From: Rhizobium sp. Q54
GTDB taxonomy: Bacteria > Pseudomonadota > Alphaproteobacteria > Rickettsiales > UBA1997
Assembly (NCBI GenBank): GCA_945865745.1
Contig: CAMBFP010000045.1
Span: 1-8,377, forward strand
Direction: 5' to 3'
DNA: 8,377 nucleotides
Both the position numbers and the translations under genes were made by a program. The notes below the pieces were generated by a model. It was not told the origin of the DNA. It was given only the letters and a program-made list of their open reading frames with translations, and did no database searches. This document shows, in pieces, positions 1 through 5,886 of the stretch; the stretch's first letter is position 1; each line of letters opens with the position of its first letter.

Positions 1-334
1 TCACCCGCGCCTCATCGTCAAGAATTTTAACAAAAAGTGTGCGTGCTTTTTTCAACAAATCCGCGCTTGGAAATTTTCCGCTCAATTCTTGTAGTTTTTT
101 TTGAAGCTCTTCGTCGCTTACCAATACTAGCTCGGCGAGACGAGAATTAATGCGTTCTTGCATTTCTGCCGCCGCAGCTTTGGTAAAAGTCAGACAGAAA
201 ATTTTATTCGGAGAAACATCCGCCAGCAACAAACGCACAACACGATCAACAAGGATTTTTGTTTTGCCCGAACCAGCCGAAGCAAAAACCCAGCAAGAAT
301 TTTTTGGATCAGAAGCGATTACGCCGTTATTCAT
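1..334 (-). CDS. addA: Double-strand break repair helicase-nuclease AddA, N-terminal part
   Basis: Only the first 111 codons are present; the frame is open through the left edge. The protein starts MNNGVIASDPKNSCWVFASAGSGKT. Walker A (ASAGSGKT) is at residues 18-25 with the ATP-binding Lys24. Motif Ia, LTFTKAAAAEM, is at residues 48-58. These are the opening motifs of the UvrD/Rep-type superfamily 1 helicase domain in the alphaproteobacterial form of AddA. The full protein would be well over 1000 residues with a C-terminal nuclease domain. AddA works with AddB to resect double-strand breaks for RecA. The ATG at 334-332 is the only usable start: no other start codon lies between it and the upstream in-frame stop near 367-365. 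No clear Shine-Dalgarno sequence precedes it. addB is usually beside addA in this group, but the gene upstream here is comM, so addB must lie elsewhere. Confidence 0.9.
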   Translation of the reverse strand, partial: MNNGVIASDPKNSCWVFASAGSGKTKILVDRVVRLLLADVSPNKIFCLTFTKAAAAEMQERINSRLAELVLVSDEELQKKLQELSGKFPSADLLKKARTLFVKILDDEARV

Positions 335-445
335 TTTTGAAAATTGGAACTTATTTGGGCCCGCCTAGCTTGCTTCTAAGCCCATTGGTCAAAAACCTAA
401 ACACCTAGACTACTGCCACAATGCCTTTCTTCAACGCAGACGTTT

Positions 446-474
446 TATATAAAAATTTTCGTAATATTAATCAA
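446..474 (-). promoter_or_regulatory. Candidate promoter for addA
   Basis: On the minus strand TTGATT (474-469) and TATATA (451-446) are separated by 17 bases, a sigma70-like arrangement with four of six matches in each box. The predicted start near 439 would leave a leader of about 105 bases before the addA ATG. This 180-base gap between comM and addA shows no convincing gene and no clear terminator. The call rests on spacing and box similarity alone. Confidence 0.3.
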
Positions 475-514
475 TGCAGCTTCTTTTGTTACCTCGCTCG
501 ATAAGCCTGATCAA

Positions 515-2005
515 CTAAATTTTTCGACGATAAGAAATCGCTTCCAGTAAATGATGTGAGTTGATCAATTCTGCATCTTCTAAATCTGCAATTGAGCGCG
601 CAACACGCAGAATCCTGGTGATTCCACGCATTGAGCTGTGAGATTTTTGTGCAAAATTTTGGAGAATTTTTTGCCCTTCTTCATTCAGAATGCAGAATTT
701 TTCTAGAATTTCTCTGTCAATTTCTGAGTTGGTTTGTTGCTTCTGTCTTTTTTTCTGAATCTCGCGCGCCTTTATTACTCTAGCTTTAACCACTTCAGAC
801 CTTTCGCCATTTTGTAATTTTTTCTGAGAAAAAATATCTACTGCGCCAACATTTATAATGATGTCGATGCGATCTAGAAACGGGCCAGAAATTTTATTTT
901 TGTAATCCTCTCCACAGATCGGCGCTTTTTTACATTCGCGCGCGGCATCGCCAAGGAAGCCGCAACGACAAGGATTCATCGCCGCAATTAATTGGAAATT
1001 TGCTGGGTAAGTTATGTGTGAATTAACACGTGAAATGCTTACATTTCCGGTCTCGAGCGATTGACGCAGCGAGTCTAAAACTTGACGCGGAAATTCTGCC
1101 AACTCGTCCAAAAATAAAACTCCGCGATGTGCAAGCGAAACCTCTCCTGGCTTTGCTTTAGCACCACCACCAACCATTGCTGGCATTGAACAAGAATGAT
1201 GCACTTCGCGGTAAGGTCGCGCGGTGATTAATTTACCGTCGAGCAATTTTCCGCTGACACTCGCAATCATGTTGATCTCAAGAATTTCTTCTAAATCACA
1301 CGGTGGTAAAATTCCTGGCATGCGAGAAGCAAGCATTGATTTACCAGTTCCTGGAGGTCCAACCATTAATAAATTGTGACCACCCACCGCAGCAATTTCG
1401 AGTGCGCGTTTGGCTATTTCTTGACCCTTAACATCAAGCAAATCTGGATAATTTTTTTCTGTAAAAATCTTTGCCGCCTCTGGTCGCGCTAAAAGTTGCT
1501 CACCTTTAAGATGGTTTATCAAAGTTAAAATATCGGGAGCAGCGATAATCTCTAAATCTCCGGCCCAAGAGGCCTCACGCCCATTTTTCTGTGGACAAAT
1601 TATTCCGCAGTTAAATTGATTTGCTCCAATTGCCGCCGAAATTATTCCGCCAACAGAGGCGATCGAACCATCCAAAGAAAGCTCACCTAAAACAAAAAAA
1701 TTCTCGATTGATTCTGGCAATAACACGCCAATTTCTAACATTATTCCAAGTGCAATCGCGAGATCGAAATGACTTCCCTCCTTCTGCAAATCAGCCGGTG
1801 CGAGATTAACGGTAATTTTTTTGTAAGGCCATGAAAGCCCAGTAGAAGAGATGGCAGCGCGAACACGCTCTTTCGATTCGCCGACAGCTTTATCGGGCAA
1901 GCCAACAATCGTAAAGCTTGGCGCACCGGGGGAAATTTTTACTTGAACGTCAACGGGAGCAACCTCAACCCCTGAAAAGGAGAAGGTTTTTATCTTGGCA
2001 ACCAT
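515..2005 (-). CDS. comM: ComM/YifB-family magnesium chelatase-like AAA+ ATPase
   Basis: This 496-residue protein is full length for the family. The N-terminal ChlI-like domain (about residues 1-165) includes the family stretch SFTIVGLPDKAVGESKERVR at 30-49. The AAA+ core carries Walker A GPPGTGKS (216-223), Walker B GVLFLDE (295-301), a sensor 1 region AAMNPC (341-346) and FLDRID (376-381). Cysteines at 346, 348, 358 and 364 form the small cysteine cluster typical of this family. The C-terminal Mg-chelatase helical domain ends with SSMRGITRILRVARSIADL. ComM is a hexameric helicase that promotes branch migration when transformed DNA is integrated, so it acts in homologous recombination in the cytoplasm. 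I chose the ATG at 2005-2003 because it gives the conserved N-terminus; no Shine-Dalgarno sequence is visible. addA follows on the same strand after 180 bases, possibly from its own promoter. Confidence 0.95.
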   Translation of the reverse strand: MVAKIKTFSFSGVEVAPVDVQVKISPGAPSFTIVGLPDKAVGESKERVRAAISSTGLSWPYKKITVNLAPADLQKEGSHFDLAIALGIMLEIGVLLPESIENFFVLGELSLDGSIASVGGIISAAIGANQFNCGIICPQKNGREASWAGDLEIIAAPDILTLINHLKGEQLLARPEAAKIFTEKNYPDLLDVKGQEIAKRALEIAAVGGHNLLMVGPPGTGKSMLASRMPGILPPCDLEEILEINMIASVSGKLLDGKLITARPYREVHHSCSMPAMVGGGAKAKPGEVSLAHRGVLFLDELAEFPRQVLDSLRQSLETGNVSISRVNSHITYPANFQLIAAMNPCRCGFLGDAARECKKAPICGEDYKNKISGPFLDRIDIIINVGAVDIFSQKKLQNGERSEVVKARVIKAREIQKKRQKQQTNSEIDREILEKFCILNEEGQKILQNFAQKSHSSMRGITRILRVARSIADLEDAELINSHHLLEAISYRRKI

Positions 2006-2066
2006 GGTGAGTGGTAATTTGGGTTTGTGTGTGTGGCACGAAAAATCTTACTAAGCTGCCTCAGCT

Positions 2067-2107
2067 ATTTTAAATTTTCGCGCAACGAAGCGCAGAAAAT
2101 TCAAAAT
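2067..2107 (-). terminator. Long hairpin downstream of tRNA-Gln, possible terminator
   Basis: Read on the minus strand, ATTTTGAATTTTC pairs with GAAAATTTAAAAT (13 pairs, one of them G-U). Inside it, after a single bulged T, GCGC pairs with GCGC around a TTCGTT loop. The stem lies 26 bases downstream of the tRNA CCA end and upstream of comM. A second small stem, AGCTG-AGG-CAGCT (2054-2066), follows, and TTTTT appears about a dozen bases further on. No U-run directly follows the long stem, so it is not a textbook intrinsic terminator. It could equally be a processing or transcript-stability element. Confidence 0.4.
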
Positions 2108-2133
2108 GGATGATCGACTTAGTTAGAGATTTT

Positions 2134-2207
2134 TGGTTGGGGCGGCAGGATTCGAACCTACGATGGCGGTATCAAAAACCGCTGCCTTACCGCTTGGCTA
2201 CGCCCCA
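2134..2207 (-). tRNA. tRNA-Gln (anticodon UUG)
   Basis: A complete cloverleaf can be folded on the minus strand. The acceptor stem TGGGGCG pairs with CGCCCCA. The D arm is GCC-AAGCGGTAA-GGC. The anticodon arm is GCGGT-TTTTGAT-ACCGC, with TTG at positions 34-36. The variable loop has four bases, and the T arm is GTAGG-TTCGAAT-CCTGC with one G-U pair. The U1-A72 first pair is typical of bacterial tRNA-Gln. The discriminator A is followed by CCA at 2136-2134, so the CCA end is encoded in the genome. It would read CAA and, by wobble, CAG codons. It has its own promoter and stands alone. Confidence 0.96.
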
Positions 2208-2226
2208 GCATTTCGAGGGAGTTCAA

Positions 2227-2255
2227 TTTTTAAGAAGAGCCTTGTGGCAAGTCAA
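2227..2255 (-). promoter_or_regulatory. Promoter of tRNA-Gln
   Basis: On the minus strand TTGACT (2255-2250) is followed, after exactly 17 bases, by TAAAAA (2232-2227). The first box matches five of six bases of the -35 consensus and the second four of six of the -10. Transcription would start near 2220, giving a short leader of about 13 bases before the tRNA 5' end, as expected for a tRNA processed by RNase P. The -35 box lies inside one arm of the palindrome at 2248-2274. Confidence 0.6.
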
Positions 2256-2274
2256 TTAGTTTATAATTGACTTG
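2248..2274. promoter_or_regulatory. Perfect 11-bp palindrome with divergent TTGACT boxes
   Basis: CAAGTCAATTA (2248-2258) and TAATTGACTTG (2264-2274) are perfect inverted copies around the five bases GTTTA. Each arm carries TTGACT reading outward: one is the -35 box of tRNA-Gln, and the other (2267-2272) points at pntAB-thiC. No good -10 box sits at standard distance on the plus strand; TATGTA (2288-2293) after 15 bases is weak. There is no U-run on either side, so a terminator is unlikely. It may be a shared promoter/operator region between the divergent units. The rest of 2208-2339 holds a second, overlapping stem (CTTGAGGAT 2271-2279 with ATCCTCAAG 2302-2310), an AT-rich stretch, and no gene or TPP riboswitch that I can recognise. 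Confidence 0.45.
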
Positions 2275-2339
2275 AGGATTCAGAAATATGTAGCGTCGAT
2301 CATCCTCAAGCTTTTAATAAAATAAAAATTTTTCCCAAC

Positions 2340-2729
2340 ATGAGTGACTTTCAAGAAATCATTAAATTATCAGAGGAGATTACCAAAAACTCTGATTTGC
2401 TCATTAATAAAGTTGTCGAAATGAGTTATAACGCAGCTAATGCTGGCGGGATTAGTCCGTTTATTTTTGGTTTAACGGTTTTTGTTTTGGCTTGCTTCGT
2501 TGGTTATTTCGTAGTCTGGAGAGTAACCCCAGCATTGCACACGCCTCTAATGGCCGTAACCAACGCGATCTCAGGAATTATCATTGTGGGTGCAATCATC
2601 GCGCTTGGTTCAGCAAAAAGTTTTGATCTTATCGCCATCGTTAGTTTCCTTGCCATCATCATCGCCTCGATCAATATTTTCGGCGGCTTCCTTGTGACTT
2701 GGCGCATGCTTCAAATGTTTAAAAAATAA
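2340..2729 (+). CDS. pntAB: Proton-translocating NAD(P) transhydrogenase subunit alpha, membrane part (PntAB/PntAA2)
   Basis: This 129-residue protein matches the separate membrane portion of the transhydrogenase alpha chain found in alphaproteobacteria. A polar N-terminus (1-38) is followed by three hydrophobic segments at about 40-60, 72-90 and 96-120. The signature RVTPALHTPLMAVTNAISG spans residues 61-79. With PntAA (NAD-binding) and PntB (membrane plus NADP-binding) it forms the inner-membrane enzyme that uses the proton gradient to reduce NADP+ with NADH. The start ATG gives the usual N-terminal length, but no Shine-Dalgarno sequence is visible ahead of it. Its stop TAA overlaps the thiC ATG by one base (TAATG), so translation is probably coupled. 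Neither pntAA nor pntB adjoins it: a tRNA on the other strand lies upstream and thiC lies downstream. Nothing in the sequence suggests that it is broken. Confidence 0.9.
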   Translation: MSDFQEIIKLSEEITKNSDLLINKVVEMSYNAANAGGISPFIFGLTVFVLACFVGYFVVWRVTPALHTPLMAVTNAISGIIIVGAIIALGSAKSFDLIAIVSFLAIIIASINIFGGFLVTWRMLQMFKK

Positions 2730-4552
2730 TGATTAGCAAAAAACTTACGAACAAAATCACCTTAGGTCCTCTTCCGGCTTCTAAAAAAATCTACGTTCAA
2801 AGCGAAAAATTTTCTGATGTGAAAGTCGCGATGCGCGAAATTGCTCTAACGAATAATACTACATTCACGGTTTACGATCCATCCGGAGTTTATTCTGATC
2901 AGAACTTTTTGGACAAAATCGATTTGAATAAAGGCCTGCCAAAACTCCGCCATCAATGGATCAAAGAGCGTGGTGATGTTGAAGAATATCAAGGTCGAAT
3001 CGTAAAGCCGGAAGATAATGGTGTGACTGCGCCAGGCGCAAAACCATCTGCGCCAGAATTTGATTTATCTGAGTTCAAACCACTTCGCGCCAAGGCCGGA
3101 AAAAAAGTTACTCAACTCGCTTATGCCCGCGCTGGCATTGTTACCAAAGAAATGGAATATATTGCGATTCGTGAAAATATGAATCGTGAAAAAATTGTCG
3201 CTGCAACAGCAAAAATCTCTGGTGAAACTTTCGGGGCAAAAATTCCGAAATTAATTACCGCAGAATTTGTTCGCGATGAAATTGCTTCGGGCCGCGCGAT
3301 CATTCCAAATAATATTAATCACCCCGAATCTGAACCGATGATTATTGGTCGTAATTTTTTGGTGAAGATCAATGCTAATATCGGAAATTCCGCGATCTTT
3401 TCTGGCGTTGAAGATGAGGTTGAAAAAATGATTTGGGCCACTCGTTTCGGCGCAGATAATTTGATGGATCTTTCAACCGGTCGCAACATTCACAACATTC
3501 GCGAATGGATCATTCGTAACTGCCCAGTGCCAGTTGGCACGGTTCCAATTTATCAAGCTTTAGAAAAAGTTGGTGGAATTGCCGAAGATTTAACTTGGGA
3601 AATTTACCGCGACACTTTGATCGAACAAGCTGAACAAGGTGTAGATTATTTTACCATTCATGCCGGAGTTCGTTTGCAATATGTTCCGCTCACCGCCAAT
3701 CGGGTGACTGGCATTGTTTCTCGTGGTGGTTCAATCATGGCAAAATGGTGTTTGTCGCATCACAAAGAAAATTTCCTCTACACGCATTTTGAAGAAATTT
3801 GTCACATCATGAATAAATATGACGTAGCCTTTTCACTCGGTGATGGCTTGCGCCCCGGATGTATCGCCGATGCGAATGACGAGGCGCAATTTGGCGAATT
3901 AAAAACTTTAGGCGAACTTACCCAAATCGCCTGGAAACATGATTGCCAAGTGATGATTGAAGGCCCAGGACACGTGCCGATGCACCTCATCAAAGAAAAT
4001 ATGGAGAACCAGTTGAAGTGGTGTCACGAAGCTCCGTTCTATACGCTAGGGCCCCTAACAACCGATATCGCACCTGGCTATGATCACATTACAAGTGCGA
4101 TTGGCGCTGCAATGATTGGCTGGTTTGGAACCGCGATGCTTTGCTACGTAACTCCAAAAGAGCATTTAGGTTTACCAAATAAAGAAGACGTAAGAGTCGG
4201 TGTAATCACTTACAAAATCGCCGCTCACGCCGCCGATTTAGCCAAAGGAAATATCGCAGCCAGAACTCATGATGACGAACTTTCAAAAGCTCGTTTCGAC
4301 TTCCGCTGGGAAGATCAATTCAACCTTTCACTCGATCCAGAAAGAGCAAAATCATTCCACGATGAAACCCTGCCAGCAGATGGCGCAAAGGTTGCGCACT
4401 TTTGTTCAATGTGCGGCCCAAAATTCTGCTCAATGAAAATTACCCAGGATGTTCGCGACTACGCAAAAGCTGAGGAAGCGAAGAAGGGAATGGAAGAAAT
4501 GAGTGAGAAATTTAAAGAACTCGGATCGGAAGTTTACGTGAAATCTTCGTAA
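2729..4552 (+). CDS. thiC: Phosphomethylpyrimidine synthase ThiC
   Basis: This 607-residue protein is normal length for ThiC, the radical SAM enzyme that converts aminoimidazole ribotide to hydroxymethylpyrimidine phosphate, the pyrimidine half of thiamine. The N-terminal ThiC-associated domain covers roughly residues 15-95 (KIYVQSEKFSDVKVAMREI near its start). The catalytic barrel follows, with SRGGSIMAKWCLSHHKENF, SLGDGLRPG and MIEGPGHVPMH. His415 (in GPGHVPM) and His479 (in KEHLGLP) are the conserved histidines expected to bind metal. The [4Fe-4S] site is the C-terminal CX2CX4C: Cys559, Cys562 and Cys567 in CSMCGPKFC. All key motifs are intact. The start overlaps the pntAB stop (TAATG), and no separate ribosome binding site is evident. 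I saw no TPP riboswitch upstream of the pair, which is a common control for thiC. No other thi gene is in the window. Confidence 0.97.
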   Translation: MISKKLTNKITLGPLPASKKIYVQSEKFSDVKVAMREIALTNNTTFTVYDPSGVYSDQNFLDKIDLNKGLPKLRHQWIKERGDVEEYQGRIVKPEDNGVTAPGAKPSAPEFDLSEFKPLRAKAGKKVTQLAYARAGIVTKEMEYIAIRENMNREKIVAATAKISGETFGAKIPKLITAEFVRDEIASGRAIIPNNINHPESEPMIIGRNFLVKINANIGNSAIFSGVEDEVEKMIWATRFGADNLMDLSTGRNIHNIREWIIRNCPVPVGTVPIYQALEKVGGIAEDLTWEIYRDTLIEQAEQGVDYFTIHAGVRLQYVPLTANRVTGIVSRGGSIMAKWCLSHHKENFLYTHFEEICHIMNKYDVAFSLGDGLRPGCIADANDEAQFGELKTLGELTQIAWKHDCQVMIEGPGHVPMHLIKENMENQLKWCHEAPFYTLGPLTTDIAPGYDHITSAIGAAMIGWFGTAMLCYVTPKEHLGLPNKEDVRVGVITYKIAAHAADLAKGNIAARTHDDELSKARFDFRWEDQFNLSLDPERAKSFHDETLPADGAKVAHFCSMCGPKFCSMKITQDVRDYAKAEEAKKGMEEMSEKFKELGSEVYVKSS

Positions 4553-4553
4553 A

Positions 4554-4780
4554 ATGAAGATTTTAAGGCCAATAAAACAAGATTTGCACGATGTAGAACT
4601 GGCAAAAAATCTTTCGACAAGTCTTGGGGATCTGGCTTGGAAGATAAGTCATTCCCAAACCCACACAATCCTCACCTCTGGATTATGATTCCGATATCAA
4701 AAGGAGAAATGGAGTTACTTTGGAAAGCATTACAAATGAATTCGACAAAACCGAGTGGGTTTGGGAATAAAATAAACTAA
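4554..4780 (+). other. Uncertain small ORFs directly after thiC, possibly one frameshifted gene
   Basis: An ATG one base after the thiC stop opens a 44-codon ORF (4554-4688, starting MKILRPIKQDLHDVELAKNL). The frame used by thiC is also open from its stop to the TAA at 4778-4780; its later part reads protein-like (NPHNPHLWIMIPISKGEMEL). One extra A in the A-run 4604-4609 would join the two into a 75-residue protein. The third frame is open from 4648 to 4770 and ends FDKTEWVWE, a tail that recurs at 5152-5181. These readings cannot all be right and I recognise no family. The stretch may be a decayed gene or non-coding. The last 40 or so bases belong to the duplicated module. Confidence 0.25.
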
Positions 4781-4917
4781 TGCGCTAGTTCTATTCCGAT
4801 AAATTGATCTCCGATTTTCCACCCGTCATCCCCGCGAAGGCGGGGATCCAGGAGGATCTAGTAACTTACTCAAAGTCCGCTGTTTCTAGGATCCCCGCCT
4901 TCGCGGGGATGACGGGT
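4739..4917 (+). repeat. 179-bp direct duplication, copy 1
   Basis: Bases 4739-4917 recur at 5150-5328, offset by 411, with three mismatches (4792 T/G, 4908 G/C, 4915 G/T). Weaker similarity reaches a further 12 bases upstream (GCAT-ACAAA). The first 82 bases include the ORF tail FDKTEWVWE-stop and an AT-rich stretch. The remaining 97 bases are the inverted-repeat element annotated separately. The right edge coincides exactly with the end of the inverted repeat; the left edge is diffuse. Confidence 0.93.
4821..4917. repeat. 97-bp REP-like inverted-repeat element, copy 1
   Basis: Perfect 29-bp inverted arms (4821-4849 and 4889-4917) flank a 39-base spacer. Each arm is itself a hairpin, ATCCCCGC-GAAG-GCGGGGAT. 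This is the widespread proteobacterial palindrome that, when translated, gives VIPAKAGIQ and RIPAFAGMT peptides. Two such arms facing each other make a miniature element able to fold into one long hairpin. No transposase is encoded here, so any movement would need a protein in trans. Confidence 0.9.
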
Positions 4918-4991
4918 AGAGGTCGGTATACTAATTTTATGAAGACCGCGCTTAGACAAACTCAGCGTGACTCACAAAAATATTCGCAAAC

Positions 4992-5151
4992 ATGACTACC
5001 AAGAAAAAACCTTCGAAAGCAAATCCACAAAAATCTTAGATTAGAAAAGGTTGGAGAGAATCTTTTGAGGCTCGATAAGAGACTGCTCAGAAAAAATGCT
5101 GATAAGAGAGAGTTCATAAAAAATGAGAAAATTGATCGCATCACAAACTAA
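4992..5151 (+). pseudogene. Small lysine-rich, coiled-coil-like ORF with A-run frameshift
   Basis: The ATG at 4992 opens MTTKKKPSKANPQKS and then meets a stop at 5037-5039. The next frame is open through to 5151 and reads NLRLEKVGENLLRLDKRLL and then KIDRITN before TAA. Removing one A from the run 5029-5033 gives one continuous 52-residue, highly charged protein with leucines spaced as in a coiled coil. Past the TAA at 5149-5151 the same frame continues FDKTEWVWE to a second stop (5179-5181), matching the tail seen after thiC, where the first stop is GAA instead. I do not recognise the family. It could be a decayed gene, or an intact one carrying an assembly indel. There is no Shine-Dalgarno sequence. 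Confidence 0.4.
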
Positions 5152-5328
5152 TTCGACAAAACCGAGTGGGTTTGGGAATAAAATAAACTAATGCGCTAGT
5201 TCGATTCCGATAAATTGATCTCCGATTTTCCACCCGTCATCCCCGCGAAGGCGGGGATCCAGGAGGATCTAGTAACTTACTCAAAGTCCGCTGTTTCTAG
5301 GATCCCCGCCTTCGCGGGCATGACGTGT
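5150..5328 (+). repeat. 179-bp direct duplication, copy 2
   Basis: This is the second copy of the module at 4739-4917, in the same orientation, 176 of 179 bases identical. The 232 bases between the two copies (4918-5149) hold the frameshifted small ORF. Similarity stops at the outer end of the inverted repeat; the downstream sequences are unrelated. Confidence 0.93.
5232..5328. repeat. 97-bp REP-like inverted-repeat element, copy 2
   Basis: It has the same architecture as copy 1: arms 5232-5260 and 5300-5328 around a 39-base spacer. The left arm and spacer are identical to copy 1. The right arm carries two changes (C at 5319, T at 5326) that break pairs with the left arm, so copy 2 is the more worn one and copy 1 keeps the perfect palindrome. 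Confidence 0.88.
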
Positions 5329-5430
5329 GGAAGTGCGGGGTGACAAACTAAAAATAAATACTCTAAAAATTTTGCCTCGATTGAAATCGGATCCAGCGCT
5401 CAAAAAGTAAACAACCTAAAAACTAAAAAC

Positions 5431-5683
5431 ATGACTACGAACGAAACAAAAAAAGTAATTCCAGAATTCAAGCCAGTAAAAAAACTTTCTCCATTTGTTG
5501 CAGATCCTCATAATACAAGGGGCGGAAGAAGTGGTGGTAAGAAGGTTGTTGCTACTACGAATGTTGTTGGGGTTAGAAAATCTAACATCTCGTCTAATCT
5601 TAAAAAAGGCGGCAGCGGAGATCGTTAATTTGCAATTAGCAGAAAATATTAACGACCAAACCCAACAAAAACAGGAAGCGTAA
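5431..5683 (+). pseudogene. Small basic protein of unknown function, apparently frameshifted at an A-run
   Basis: The ATG at 5431 opens a 65-codon ORF ending at 5626-5628 (MTTNETKKVIPEFKPVKKL, then a Gly/Arg/Lys-rich middle RGGRSGGKK). After residue 57 (SSNL) the frame crosses the A-run 5602-5607. Removing one A switches to a frame that continues KKAAAEIVNLQLAENIND to the TAA at 5681-5683, giving an 83-residue protein whose tail looks more protein-like than the in-frame GGSGDR ending. It is basic in the first half and has no signal peptide or membrane segment. The first codons, ATGACTAC-AA, resemble those of the ORF at 4992. It is unrecognised. It could be expressed as the 65-residue form, be decayed, or reflect a sequencing indel. 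No Shine-Dalgarno sequence is visible. Confidence 0.45.
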
Positions 5684-5886
5684 GCTGTCTTGAGATATCT
5701 AGAAAAAACAAAAAAATCATCACGGAAGAGTAGAAAAAAACTCGAAACTAAAACATGATTCTGGGCGACTGACAAGATTATGACATTCGATTTTTCTTTG
5801 TGATGGCAAGCACTACTATCTTCGACAAGATCCCCCATGAACAAGGATGAAAGATTGTGAATTTTATATTCCTGCCAGATTTTAAG
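5684..5886. other. Spacer without a recognisable gene
   Basis: The plus strand holds only short open stretches. One continues the frame after the stop at 5683 as a lysine-rich run of about 24 codons. Another reads RFFFVMASTTIFDKIPHEQG near 5780-5846 but follows a stop and has no start upstream of it. A long minus-strand ORF crosses this region but looks like a shadow. I see no RNA gene, terminator or promoter worth calling. It may be decayed coding sequence. Confidence 0.3.

Noticed and set aside
150..368. Plus-strand ORFs of 72 and 60 codons
   Set aside because: They lie antisense to the start of addA, whose motifs are unmistakable, and have no recognisable content.
421..504. 27-codon plus-strand ORF in the comM-addA gap
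   Set aside because: It is very short, has no ribosome binding site or recognisable sequence, and overlaps the candidate minus-strand promoter.
2208..2339. TPP riboswitch upstream of the thiC unit
   Set aside because: I looked for the conserved CTGAGA and ACCTGATCTGG-type segments and found neither in the leader.
4804..4995. 63-codon ORF containing VIPAKAGIQ and RIPAFAGMT
   Set aside because: This is the well-known spurious translation of the REP-type palindrome, not a gene.
4962..5144. 60-codon minus-strand ORF rich in Phe, Ser and Leu
   Set aside because: It is antisense to the lysine-rich small ORF and has shadow composition.
5195..5215. tRNA-like T-loop sequence GTTCGATTCC
   Set aside because: The flanking bases do not pair as a T stem, there is no anticodon or acceptor arm nearby, and the other copy reads GTTCTATTCC.
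4739..5328. CRISPR array
   Set aside because: There are only two repeats, 179 bases long and 411 apart, with palindromic cores; there are no short regular spacers or cas genes.
5416..5844. 142-codon minus-strand ORF
   Set aside because: It is rich in Phe, Ser and Cys, as expected from the complement of A-rich sequence; it runs antisense to the small basic ORF and has no recognisable domain or ribosome binding site.
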